A stretch of DNA of 64,000 bases from NCBI GenBank assembly GCA_026936325.1, contig JAPTHN010000011.1, positions 3,415,001 through 3,479,000 of the forward strand, in the 5' to 3' direction. The first letter of the stretch is position 1. Each line of letters begins with the position of its first letter. The notes beneath the pieces are model-generated. The model did no database searches. It saw only the letters and a list, made by a program, of their open reading frames with translations, and was not told the DNA's origin. This document shows, piece after piece, positions 51,096-62,803 of this stretch. The DNA comes from Platynereis dumerilii (lineage: Eukaryota; Annelida; Polychaeta; Phyllodocida; Nereididae). The translations under genes and the position numbers were made by a program.

Positions 51096-53745
51096 ACATT
51101 ACCAACGCGCGCTGTGACATCCTGATGCTCTTGTCTGGTTTGCTTGTCACATTCCTCTTTTCAGATTTTGTTTCCTCAGCAAAAGACCAAGAAATTAACA
51201 AGCGACTTTTTTCGTCTTGAAAGAGACGTCAAGCACTTGGCTGGTGTTGTGGCGGCATTCTTTCTCTCTCTGCTATGACAAGTGTGCTGACATTTATCTC
51301 TCTGCCATACTCCTTTAGGCATTATCAATAAAATTCCTGTCAAATGTTCTTCATTGCCAGGAGCCCTCCCAAGTTTCGCAGGTCTGGTTTTTACCATTAT
51401 GAACCATGGGGATTACGTATGAAGGTCTTTTCAAACAGTTGTACATTCATTACGAGAGAAAAAGGATGTCACATATTGAACCATCTAGTATAAGATGCAA
51501 GAGTGTGAATTAATGATGTTTTCTATACATGCTTGTTTCTTCCCTGGTGTTGTAATTTGGACGGCAATTTCAATCATCCTTCACCTGATTGATGTGTCCT
51601 CTTTCTGTTTTGAATAGCATACTGTATGCTTAAATGCAGTATGTAAAGGCCCAGTCGTATCCATTCCCTTGTTCAGTCATTGCCTAGTTGGTTGAACTAC
51701 CCGTTATTAGCATTCAGGTTGAATTCAGTCAATCCGAGAAGAGATAGTAGGTTGGTATAAAACTATTTGGTTTCCATTCTGTATGAATACCTGATCTGGT
51801 GGATTTCTTTATCTCGATGTCTTAGTGCTTCAGATTACATTTAGAGGATGACACTGAGAAATCTTTACCATTGTTTGAATCACATTACAGATAAGACGCA
51901 CAATTAGATTAGATCCATGTGATATTTGGGTTAGATCCCAGTAAGATCCTGGTTAGATCCCAATAAGATCCTGGTTAAAGCGGTAAGCTGGCTTGTAAGT
52001 TGGTCTATAAGAAGTTGCCGTCGTGAAGTCTGAACGTAAAAATGGAAAGATTGATAATGTAGATATTATGCGCGATATGCAGGATGTAATCTCATGAAAT
52101 CTTAAATCTTATCACGGCAGCTCTTAATCTCATTTTAAGATGAAAATGGAACCTAAATTGAATTACATTTAGTTGGTATCAAAGGCTGATGGCAGAATTA
52201 ACCAACTTCTGGGTCATAGCTCACTCAGAAGACCTAAAAAACTTGCATCACAGAGGTTTAAGATTTACTTCAAGATTCTGCGCTGGGTAATTCAGCTGCA
52301 TGCTTAAATGATTATAATGAAAGATGCTGTTTACACACTTGGAATATTCTGTGTTATTTAAAATGCCTGGCCAAGAAATTGTCCAAATAATTGGGTATTC
52401 GTCGGAAGTTTCCTGTTGGTTAAACCCATATTACAAGAAAGGGCACACTTGACGTTGGTCACCAGTATATACTTTACTTTTGAACATTCCAATATAATGT
52501 AATGATTATTCCATGCTGCGACAGTTTTAGAGATGTTATAAATTAATAAGTTTATTTTGCAAGATATCTTTCTCTTTCTTGTCCTCTGCTCTCGCTTTCA
52601 ACTGCTTGTGTTGTAATAGTATTTTCTCCACATCCATAATTCAGTGTGTATTTCTCATGAATGAATGGCTGTAGTGCTTTTGATTTACCTCGCATGGCCC
52701 TTTGGGTGTCTTGTAAGTCTTGGCTGTCTGGCTGTTCCTCTGCTCAGTTCCTCTTCTCAGTTCTTCTGTCCAGTCCTCTTGTCCGATTACTCTGCTATTG
52801 CTCAACCAAGATGGAGCACCTTTTCATTCTACCACTGTCTGTGACTCTGTGTCTCAAGTCTTTGTCTTTCTTTGCATCGCTCTGTGTCTGGGGACTTCAA
52901 TTGCACCTCGAGATGTGATGCATTCCGACAGATTCTTTTGTCACTTTCGCTCTGAGGTTTCACAAACCTGTCGAGTGGTACTTTTCACTCTCTATATATT
53001 CCGTGCTATATGTTGTTTGTGGTGAACATGACAGATAATCTGCGTCTGATGTTTTTTATATTCTGAGATTTCAAATATAGGCGCTCGCTTCAAATACACT
53101 CCCACACAATTCTTAGTTTCCGATGTGTTTACATTAAGATCGATTCTTTGCTCAGGAATGTGGTCTTTTGTACTTGGCCAGTATATTATACTTATTAGTT
53201 CTGTCGTGCAACTACCAAATGCCCAATCTGATATTATGCAATGGGATATGCTCCTTTTGGCAAAGGTCTCGCATTATTTTGTTTGACAAACCAAACTAAA
53301 ATGTGTAGGTCATTAATAGAATTTGTGGTTTCTTATTATTGGTATGAGCCTTTTTTTGCAAGGCAAGCATTTCCCTTGTTTTTTTTGTGTGTGTTTTTTG
53401 TTTGTTATGCAGAGATTCATTCTGTGATAACACAGGTAATGATGTTGTTTGCAGGTACTTTGACACACTTCATGGCCCATTAATCGTGAATAACTATTTT
53501 GAATTATAAAGGAGACCTGTGCAATGATGTCAAAGTGTAACAGATATACTCATGTTTTATGTTGTTAATGATGTTCTTATAGCTTTGTAAAACACCTTGT
53601 ATTTTGCTGTGAAAGTGCAACTTGTACATCTTGATCTTAATAATATTGAGTACCTCGTTTGTTTCTCCTAGAATTGTATTATATTTTACCTTTTCCAACT
53701 GTGCCTTTTTAAAAAAGAACTTCAATGTTCTTGACCCTTGTCATT

Positions 53746-53753
53746 TGACGTCA
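53746..53753. promoter_or_regulatory. Palindromic CRE, unit 6
   Basis: TGACGTCA in the same context as 41238-41245, between the TTCTTGACCCTTGTC word and a GGCGGCCTTTATTAACC stretch. Confidence 0.45.
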
Positions 53754-55330
53754 GAGATATTAATCACCATGTTATCTGGCGGCCTTTATTAACCACTTTT
53801 ATTAACACAATATTTGGTTGCCAGGGATCCCCGAGTTCTGATGTCAGAAATGCAATAATCAATGTCTTTAATCTTGAGAGAGCTTCAGAAGGAGCTTGGG
53901 GAAGATTGCAATTCCAAGTTTGGAGTATTTAATAAGCACACAGTTGCTGTTACCTCAGAATTATTCGATTTAATTAAAAGCAAGGGATTCCAGCAATAAC
54001 CTTATCTTTTCCTAAAAGTCTTGGCCAAATTGCCTTATAGTTTATGAAATGGCAAGTACTCGAGGTCTTTATCAAGTTGCATTGGCAACCAGGTGCTGCT
54101 CGGTAACTATCAAGTGGTCTGTTATTTATCAGACTTCCTATTCAGAGATGGATTTATATGTCCTTCTAAAACACCTGCAGTTTATCAGACTAGACTATTG
54201 ATATCATTTATGTTATTCTAAGGTGGTCATTATAATTATGTGTGCATTGCTTCAGCAAGACTGGCTGAGGTTGACTTCCGTGACCTGTACAATTATAAAC
54301 GGATCCATAAACAATTTTGAAGAACATTGTCTGTCTTATGAAATATATTGTTATTACTGCAGAGTACCAGCTCATCTTTGCATCGGCAGCCCTCTTATAT
54401 GGATGCCGCTTGGTGAGTTGTTGTTGCGTTGTCTGGAGAGATGGTTAGTGTTCGTGTTGCACTCCTGGTTGCTAATAGGCTTCATGACGGTATACTTGGT
54501 GCAATCTGAGATGTCTGGAAGGGATATTCTCTACCCTCTCTGCATATACCACTCCGCACTCTCCTGAATTGACATCGCAAATCACACCAGTCACGAGATG
54601 CCATTTATTATGTCATCCACCTTCGCCTATTACGCGTCCAAATATATTTTTGTTGGCTTCTGCAGATTCTGTGTGGCATTTTAGAGAATATGTTCCCATA
54701 ATTCACTTGGCAAACTACAGAATCTATAAAATTGATATATAGGGAATTCGATGCCAAACAAATAATATTTGAACACAAGTGGAAAACTGATATCAGTGAT
54801 TTGACATTTTCTGGAAATCTTTCAGGAATTGCCTTTAAATCTAGATGGCGATTGTTGTGACCAAGTGATTCACTCTATCTGCAGTCTGTACTGCCCATCT
54901 AGTGATTCTAGTCTGTTACTGACGACCAACAAAAATTGTGTAAATTTGCAATGAAAGGCACATTGCAGCAGACACCCAGTCTCTATCACTTAGCTTTCAT
55001 TTCCTCTACCACAATTACTGCAGTGAATGACATTAAACGGCCTTCCTGCCTTCCCCCTCTCCCTCTCTGGTGAATCGTGGTGATATGCTTGTGGCTTTCA
55101 GCACCGTTCTCTCCCTGGCATGTGCGATAAAGCTGCAAACGGACGTATTGACGCACTGCCCTTAGCCTTTTGGCCAGACGGCTCCATATTTGGCTCTGCA
55201 CAAAGCCAGATTTGTCATATTTGGGGATTGTTGTGGATCTCATTTCACAGCAGCAATAGAGACGTTCTCTCAATCTAAACGTCATTTGTTGTGGGTTTTT
55301 TATATTGGACACACCTGTTGTATGTTGTGT

Positions 55331-55415
55331 AGAGTAGTAGAGTAGCATTTATTGAACCGGAAAGTATTGTACAATAAATTGGAATATTGTTTGAAATACA
55401 AGGCCAGGAGACACA
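55331..55415 (-). mobile_element. Short LINE 3' fragment, about 85 bp
   Basis: It is inserted where other units read TTGTATGTTGTGACTTTTTG. On the minus strand it ends TTCAATAAATGCTACTCTAC, followed by CTACT repeats. The exact borders and target duplication are unclear. Confidence 0.6.
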
Positions 55416-56708
55416 ACTTTTTATTTCCTCCTGATGAGCTAAATGCATGTCTCCACTTTCTACAATCCTTGGTTGCGGCTGAGTAATTTCAATGGGAGAT
55501 TCTGTCAGATTTTGTGGTGATGCAAAGGACCTTTGAAGCTGTGAGGTACAAGCATCGAATATTTCCACGCCAAAGGTTCACTGGAGTGCAATAAAAGTGG
55601 ACACTGAAGTTATTGCACTGTTGGTCTTTTTCTCTGATAGCCCGACGACCGTTATTGAGCCATCCATCTATTAATGTCTACAAAACTTCCTCAACTCCCA
55701 TGTTTACTCAAACACTTGCAATGTGGCCAAAGCTTCAACATATGTTGCAGCAAGTTCTTTTCCCAACCGAAACGCCTCCTTTCAAATCGACCACAGACTG
55801 ACTGCAATGACTGAGTTCATGACATAACTTGCTCTAGATTCAGAAACTGTTTGATGAAAGTCTTACTTTTTCAAAAGTATTGATGTTTTGACATTGTGTA
55901 CATTTCAAGATCTCGGTCAACTTCCCAAAATGCAAGTTGTTCCCCAAAATACATATTTTGCTATTGCCTGTGGTAAAATTTTATATTGCCTGTCAATAAA
56001 TTCTCTTACACGACACTTCACAAGGGACCGTAACATGTCATTCGCAGAGCATCTGTCTCCATCTTGCTTTTTGGGGCCATCTTTAAGGCCATCTTTGAGG
56101 CTGGAGATCCAGTCAGAGATGCTGACTGTAATTAAATCAAGGAGATTCTTTGATCTGCCGATGGTCTCTCATCTCAAATTCAAACAACCTCTCCTCAAAC
56201 AACCACGGAACACAGATAGACAAAAATTCAAGTTTTCTGGAGTAACACTGTGTAACTTAGTTTGTTGCTTTTCCCTTTTGATCTCTCCACACACCCATTG
56301 CTCTGTCAATAGTACCAAGTATGTAAAACTTATAGCTGATTGACTTAATATGGCATTCATCAGTCATATCACAAGGCTCGTTCAGACAGATGCAAGAACT
56401 CTGCAATTATTTCCACTTCCAGAAATTGGACAAAGACTGGATAACCTGCCCTCGTTCTTTCATGGATAATCAGAGCCTGAGCAAGTCTTTTGATCAACTG
56501 ACCATTGTTAGAATGGGCTGCAATGTTTTATGGCTGATTTCTTTTATCCATAACTACTGGCCTTTTCCTGTGGATTTGAGTTCTCGCTGTGGTGATTCCC
56601 CTTCTTGATTTCTCTCTCTCCTTTTCCTCTCTTCCTCTTCCTCTCCTCTTCCTCTGTTCTCTCGTTTTCCTCTTTATCTCTTTCTTTATCATTTCCCCTT
56701 CTTATTTT

Positions 56709-56810
56709 CGCCATCTCTCTCATTGGCCAATGGCCACGCGTCAGGCTGATCACGTCAGGCGCCAACTCAATTCACGACTTCTTGGCGAAAGAGTTCATCT
56801 TTGCACACAT
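56709..56810 (+). promoter_or_regulatory. CCAAT/CRE-half-site block, unit 6
   Basis: It has CTCATTGGCCAATGGCCACG then GCTGATCACGTCAGGCGCC. This is the most complete version: both CCAAT orientations, half-CRE, GGCGCCAA and TTGGCGAAAG. It follows a TC-rich tract at about 56595-56700. Confidence 0.4.
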
Positions 56811-58046
56811 TACCAACGCGCGCTGTGACATCCTAATGCTCTTGTCTGGTTTGCTTGTCACATTCCTCTTTTCAGATTTTGTTTCCTCAGCAAAAGACCA
56901 AGAAATTAACAAGCGACTTTTTTCGTCTTGAAAGAGACGTCAAGCACTTGGCTGGTGTTGTAGCGACTTCTCTCTCTGCTATGACAAGTGTGCTGACATT
57001 TATCTCTCTACCTTACTCCTTTAGGCATTATCAATAACATTCCTGTCAAATGTTCAAAGTTTCTCAGGTCTGCTTTTCACCATTATGAACCATGGGGATG
57101 ACGGATGAAGGTCTTTTCAAACAGTTGAACATTCATTACGAGAGAACCGTCTAGTATAAGATGCAAGATTGTGGATTAATGACGTTTTCTGTACATGCAC
57201 GTTTCTTCCCTGGTGTCGTCGTAATTTGGACAGCAGTTTCAATCATCCTTCACCTCATTGATGTGTCCTCTTTCTGTCTTGAATAGCGGACCGAATGCAT
57301 AAATGCAGTATGTAAAGCCCCAGTCGTATCCATTCCCTTGCTTAGTCATTGCCTCATGGTTTAACTACCCTTTATTAGAGCATTCAGGTTGAATTCAGTC
57401 AATCCGAGAAGAGATGGGAGGTTGGTATAAAACTATTTGGTTTCCATTCTGTATGAATACCTGATCTGGTGGATTTCTTTATCTCGATGTTTAAGTGCTT
57501 CAGATTACATTAAGAGGATGACACTGAGAAATCTTTACCTTTGTTTGAATCAAATTACATATAAGATGCACAGTACGGTCAGATCCATGTGAGACTCGTT
57601 AGAAAAAGATCATGGTTAAAGCGGTTCGATGGCTTGTGAGTGCTGCCATGAAGTCTGAACGTAAAAATCGAAAGATTGATAATGTAGATATTATGCGGGA
57701 TAAGCAGGATGTAATCTCATGAAATCTTGAATCTCATCACTGCGGCTCTTAATCTCATTTTAAGATGAAAATGGAACCTAAATTGAATTACATGGAGTTG
57801 GTATCAAAGGCTGATGGCAGAATTAACCAACTTCTGGGTCACAGCTCATTCAGAAGACCTAAAAAAGTTGCATCACAGAGGTTTAAGATTTACTTCAAGA
57901 TTCTGCTCTGGGTAGTTCAGCTGCATGCTTAAATGCTTATAATGAAAGGTGCTGTTTGCACACTTGGAATAATCCGTGTTATTTAAAATGACAGGGCAAG
58001 AAATTGTCCAAATAATTGGGTATTCGTAGGATGTCTCCTGTTGGTT

Positions 58047-58074
58047 GTATTGTATTGTATTGTATTTATTGAAT
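58047..58074 (-). mobile_element. 28-bp LINE tail insertion with target duplication
   Basis: Unit 5 reads CCTGTTGGTTAAACCC, while unit 6 has TGTTGGTT twice (58039-58046 and 58075-58082) around a 28-bp insert. On the minus strand the insert reads ATTCAATAAATACAATACAA, an AATAAA followed by ATACA repeats. It looks like an extremely truncated LINE insertion of the same kind as 55331-55415. Confidence 0.7.
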
Positions 58075-59457
58075 TGTTGGTTGAACCCGTCTTACAACAA
58101 AAGGACACACTTGACGTTCGTCAAGAGTATCTTGGCAACTCTTAACTTTTGAAAATTCCAATATAATGTCATGATTACTCCATGCTGCTGCAGTATTAGA
58201 TATGTTATAAATTCATAAGTTTATTTTACAAGATATCTTTCTCTTTCTTGTCCTCTGCTCTCGCTTTCAACTGCTTGTGTTGTATTAGTATTTTCTCAAT
58301 ACTCCATATGATCTTGCACATCCATAATTCAGTGTGTGTTTCCTTATGATTCAAAGGCTTTTGTTATTTTGATTTACCTCGCATGGTCCTCTGGGTGTCT
58401 TGTAAGTCTTGGCTGTCTGGCTGTTCCTCTGCTCAGTTCTTCTGTCCAGTCCTCTTGTCCGACCATTCTGTCATTGCTCAACCAAGATGGAGCACCTTTT
58501 CCTTCTACCAAAGTCTGTGACTCTGTGTCTAAAGCTCTTGTCTTTCTTTGCATCTCTCTGCGTCTGGGGACTTCAATTGCACCTCGAGATGTGACGCTTT
58601 CCGACAGATTCCTCTGTTGCTTTTGCTCCGAGATTCCTCGAAGTGGTCGTGTGGTACTTTTCACACTATAAATATTCTATGGTGTTTGTTGTTTGTGGTG
58701 AACATGACAGTTACTCTGCGTTCGATGTTTTTGTATTCTGAGATTTCAAATATAAGCGCTCGCTTCAAATATACTCCCACATGATTCTCAGTTGTTTCTG
58801 AAGTGTTTCTATAAAAATCGATTCTTTGCTCAGGAATGTGGTCTTTTGTACTTGGCCAGTATACTATACTTATTTGTTCTGTTGTACAACTACCAAATGC
58901 CCAACCTGATGTTAAGCAAAGGGGATTTCCTACTTTTTGTCAATGTCTCGTATTATTTTGTTTGACAAACCAAACTGAAATGTGTAGGTCATTAATACAT
59001 TATGTTGTGAATAGAACTTGTGGTTTCTTATTATTGGTATGGGCCTTTTGTGTTAATTTTATTTGCAAGGCAAGCATTCTTCCTTGTTTTTTGTTAGTTT
59101 TTTTTGTTATGCAGAGATTCGTTCTGTGATAACACAGGTAATGATGTTGTTTGCAGGTACTTTGACATACTTCCTATACACATGGCCCATTAAACGCGAA
59201 TAACTGTTATGAATAATAAAGGAGACCTGTACAATTATGTCAAAGTGTAACAGATATGTACACATGCTTTAAGTTGTTAATGATATTTTCTTATAGCTTT
59301 GTAAAACACCTTGTATTTTGCTGTGAAAGTGCAACTTGTACATCTTGATCTTAATTATATTGAGTACCTCGTTTGTTTCTCCTAAAATTGTAATATTTTA
59401 CCTTTTCCAACTGTGCCTTTTATGAAAAGAACTTCCATGTTCTTGACCCTTGTCATT

Positions 59458-59465
59458 TGACGTCA
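59458..59465. promoter_or_regulatory. Palindromic CRE, unit 7
   Basis: The third conserved TGACGTCA, in the context CATTTGACGTCAGAGTT. Confidence 0.45.
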
Positions 59466-59743
59466 GAGTTATTAATCACCATGTTATCTGGCGGCCTTTA
59501 TTAACCACTTTTTATTAAAATGTAACACAATATTTGGTTGCCAGGGATCAACGAGTTCTGATGTCAGAAATGCAATAATCAATGTCTTTAATCTTGGGAG
59601 AGCTTCAGAAGGAGCTTGGGGAAGATTGCAGTTCCAAGTTTGGAGTATTTAATAAGCACACATTTCTGTCACCTCAGAATTATTCGATTTAATTAAAAGC
59701 AAGGGATTCCAGCAATAGCCTTATCTTTTCGTATTTAGTCTTG

Positions 59744-60601
59744 TGTTGCAGTTTCCTGCAGATAAGAGTGACGATTGAATGGAGTTTCCAAAAGTTTTAT
59801 TGACGCACGAATATCATCATTGTGGGTAGCGTAAAGTAGTGACAGTGTGTGTGTGGTAATCTACAATAAAATAAAATGACCAGCAATTACAATATGACCA
59901 ATAAAATTGTCTATCCAAGTATTAATCCACAAACTCAAAATAGCATACAAATATCATGACTAGTAAAACAATATAAACTCACAAGAACATTAGGGGAACT
60001 CCACTTTTGGTACCAACTGTATTTTCTCAACCACATATATTAGACCTGTAAAACCATATTTGACTTTTAAGTATTGATTCTAAAAATAGATCTTTTTGAT
60101 TCTAAAAATAGATCTGAACAGACCAACACCAAAGATACACAAACTGCATTAAACAACTAATCTGTAATCACAAAACATGGATTGCTAAATACTAATTGAA
60201 ATACAAACTAGCTATAATGAATAAAATAAGTACACACCTGATCAGTTTCTTTGACATAAAAATTGACTGCATGTTGCCCATAGCAGGGCTTCAGTTGGAG
60301 TGACAATCAGTTAAACTTGAATTCTAGAATGTTGACAGCAATCACACCTGATTGGCTATTATGTTGACAGAAATCACAGTTGATTGGCCAACTCTAATTA
60401 GAACAATGACCATATATGGCAATCAACAGAAACCAGGTCACAATGACCTAGATTGATTCAGGGAGCAGTCAGTAAACATTTGTAATGACACAAATCAGGG
60501 AGAAGTTTGTAATTAATTTTTGTACAATTTAAAATGACATGAATTAGGAATAAATAATATCAAATAAATAATACACAATGTATATATGGGAATATATAAC
60601 A
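59744..60601 (-). mobile_element. Solo LTR, 858 bp
   Basis: The insert begins TGTTGCAG and ends ATATAACA, so it has TG...CA ends, and it is flanked by the 5-bp direct repeat TCTTG (59739-59743 and 60602-60606). Units 4 and 6 show the unfilled site (AGTCTTGGCC). On the minus strand an AATAAA lies about 60 bases before the end, as expected of an LTR read in that direction. No internal region or second LTR is present, so it is a recombined remnant. The superfamily cannot be told from the LTR alone; it is younger than the unit duplication. Confidence 0.78.
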
Positions 60602-60844
60602 TCTTGGCTTAAGTACTTTCTAGTTTAGTTAATCGGAACTACTCAAGGTCCTTATCGAATAGCAATAGCAACCAGGTGCTGCTTGGTAATTATCAAGTGC
60701 TCTGTTTACTTTGCAGACTTCCTTTTCAGAGATGGATTTATATGTCCTTCTTAAACACCTGCAGTTTATCAGACTTGAATAATTAATATAGATATTCATT
60801 TATGTTATAAGGTGGACATTATAAGTATAAGTATAAGCGAGTAC

Positions 60845-61190
60845 TGGTCGCAGGTTCAAAACCTCTATGACAATAGTTTGGCAAAACTTGACAAAGTTGA
60901 TCTGAACCTTTTCAACATCAGGGCAGGTCTTAGACTCTTTTCTAAAATGCGGCGACCATGGGTATGTCTCAGGTTCTTAGCTGGTGCGCATCTATGATTT
61001 CTTTGACTTGTTACAACTTAAGATTGTATATAGCACAGCTTCCAGGTCAACATAAGTTTCCTTTCAGAACTACTAAAAGGCCTCATACATGTATTTTGTG
61101 TAGCCTATGCAATCAAGATGAATATATTTTGGGAAATTACTGGGACTTCATTTGCTACAGAGCAAATGGCTGTTGAAACCATGACCGGCT
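60845..61190 (+). pseudogene. LINE-like C-terminal fragment in B half, unit 7
   Basis: A frame of 72 codons (60958-61176) ends with RTTKRPHTCILCSLCNQDEY and then ILGNYWDFICYRANGC. A basic/aromatic stretch, a Cys-X2-Cys pair, an acidic residue, LGN and a final Cys resemble the extreme C-terminus of some LINE reverse-transcriptase proteins (family knowledge). Length and similarity are too small for certainty. A collinear but more broken copy is at 41735-42075. It may instead be chance. Confidence 0.3.
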
Positions 61191-61315
61191 GATGACCTAA
61201 TTGCAGGATTCTCTTTATTCCTGCTGCCTTCCTTTTAACACTGTGTTTGGACCAGTACAATTATAACTGGATGTGGTTAAAAAAACTGAAGAACATTGTC
61301 CTGTGCAATATTATA

Positions 61316-61455
61316 TAGATAGTGGATGGTGAGGAGACCAATATTGAGTTTTATTGGCCGCAGCAGTAATATTGGTCGAGGCCGTAGGCCGAGACCAATA
61401 TTACCTGCTAAGGCCAATAAAACTCAATATTGGTCGACTCAACATCCACTATTTG
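61316..61455. mobile_element. Palindromic foldback element
   Basis: Nearly the whole stretch is its own reverse complement. ATAGTGGATGGTGAGGAGAC on the left is answered by GGTCGACTCAACATCCACTA on the right. GACCAATATTGAGTTTTATT appears in opposed copies, and the centre is GAGGCCGTAGGCCGAG. TTATA lies on both sides (61311-61315 and 61456-61460, approximate). Units 4 and 6 lack it. Confidence 0.75.
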
Positions 61456-61812
61456 TTATATTCTGCGCCAAAATTTTCAGACTTATACATATTTGTAAAA
61501 TAATGGTTTTTCTCAAGATATTAATTTTTTTATATGAAATATACTTAATTTTTCCCATTATTTACAATGAGCATATTTATAAAATGATAGATTGACATTT
61601 CAAGAAGTTGAATATCCTCCTACTTAGGCCCTCCCTTAAGTAATAGGCAATTAAGTGCATGTTTGCTGCTAAGAGCATAGAGGCACACCAATATCACTCT
61701 CCACACACCAATAACACTTTTAAGACACCAATATCGTTATTTATTGGCTTGTCATGTGACTGATCTCCTGCTACATGATTGGCCTTAAAATTTTGATGCA
61801 GAATATATTTTG
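61456..61812. mobile_element. AT-rich element joined to the foldback
   Basis: The ends are inverted: TATTCTGCGCCAAAATTTT near 61458 and AAAATTTTGATGCAGAATATA near 61790. Near 61683-61745 the word CACCAATA occurs repeatedly (ACACCAATATCAC, ACACCAATAACAC, GACACCAATATCG), echoing the CCAATATT core of the adjoining palindrome. It may be part of one composite element with 61316-61455. No coding frame. Confidence 0.55.
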
Positions 61813-62162
61813 TTATAAATTGTGATGTATGCTGCAGAGTACCAGCTCACCTTAGCATGGGCAGCCCTCTTATTTGGATGTCCCTAGTTGAGTTGTTGTC
61901 ATGTTGTCTGGAGAGATGGTTAGCATTTCGTGTTGCACTCCCAGTTGCTAATAGGCTTCATGACGGTGTACTTGGCACAATTTGAGATATCTGGTATGGA
62001 TATTCTCTACCCACTCTTCATATACCACTCCGCACTCTCCTGAATTGACTTCGCAAATTACACCAGTCACGAGATGCCATTTATTATGCCATCCACCTTC
62101 GCCTATTATGTGTCCAAATATATTTTTGTTGGCTTCTGCAGATTCTGTGTGGCATTTTAGAG

Positions 62163-62377
62163 TTTGTTTGTTTGTGTTTTACGCCTCTGCAGCACCTTAG
62201 TGGGCTATATCGAGGCAGGCGATCGCCGTATGATGATGAGATGAGAAGACTGTGAGTCTGGCACATACCCTATTAATTCAGAGATGCCCAGGGTCTTTCA
62301 GTTGCCCCAGCATAGAACACTGGATACAACCCGCCTCCATTTAATGTCCCATGGGCTCGGACTAAAGTGAGTTCCGG
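62163..62377 (-). mobile_element. SINE, 215 bp, minus strand
   Basis: It is flanked by a perfect 14-bp direct repeat GTGGCATTTTAGAG (62149-62162 and 62378-62391). On the minus strand it ends GGCGTAAAACACAAACAAAC, a CAAA-repeat tail. Its central part (62291-62355) matches the central domain of the tRNA SINE at 24965-25028, including the TTGTATC and CTATGCTGGG words, but head and tail differ. Confidence 0.85.
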
Positions 62378-62463
62378 GTGGCATTTTAGAGAATATGTTC
62401 CGATAATTCACTTGGCAAACTATAGAATCTGTAAAACTGATATATAGTATTATGGCATTTGAT

Positions 62464-62803
62464 CCCGGGGGGAGTACTCACTCTGAAAGGGTGTATATAG
62501 AGGCGCTGCTGGATGGTTTTGGTTTTTTGGCCTATCTGGATTAAAATGGTTTTGGTTTTTTGACAATTCTGATAAATTTGGTGCTGGTTTTTGCAACCCC
62601 AACATGTTGGTATCATTACAATTGGCTTCAAAAGAGGATTAAAATGGTTTAAAAACCATGAAGATTAAATTGGTTGCCAAAATTTTTTTTGAAGGATTAA
62701 AATGGTTTGTGGTTTTGGCATAGTTTCCGGATTAAAATGGTTCTGGTTTTCAAAATTGCCATGGCGCATCCATATGCAAAAGTCCGCGAAGTACCCCCCC
62801 GGG
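62464..62803. mobile_element. MITE, 340 bp, with CCCGGGGGG ends
   Basis: The inverted ends CCCGGGGGGAGTACT and CCCGGGGGGGTACTT are flanked by CATTTGAT (62456-62463 and 62804-62811). Unit 2 has the empty site (GGCATTTGATGC near 29606). An 8-bp target duplication suits hAT-type elements, though the terminus is not the usual CAG. Inside, five copies of GGATTAAAATGGTT (two imperfect) occur, often followed by TTGGTTTT. Confidence 0.82.

Larger units (their letters stand above)
45764..52931. repeat. Array unit 5, type A, followed by a B-type tail
   Basis: The A half runs to about 48680 and the C core to 52931. It has no large insertion. A 373-bp stretch (46993-47365) is identical to unit 1 (20371-20743), whereas units 2 and 3 differ there. 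Its C core is closest to unit 4. A 23-bp segment is duplicated near 46561-46606 (TTATGCATGTGTGTGTACTGAG). The tail after 52388 is the version that precedes B, and unit 6 is type B. Confidence 0.85.
52932..58607. repeat. Array unit 6, type B, followed by a B-type tail
   Basis: The B half is short (to about 54355) because the decayed LINE-like stretch of units 4 and 7 is missing. The C core runs to 58607 and carries two small minus-strand LINE tails (55331-55415 and 58047-58074). The tail version is the B-associated one, and unit 7 is B. Confidence 0.85.

Noticed and set aside
62580-62760. CRISPR-like spaced repeats (GGATTAAAATGGTT)
   Set aside because: The repeats are short, imperfect and lie within a small transposon of an animal-like genome; spacers are unequal.
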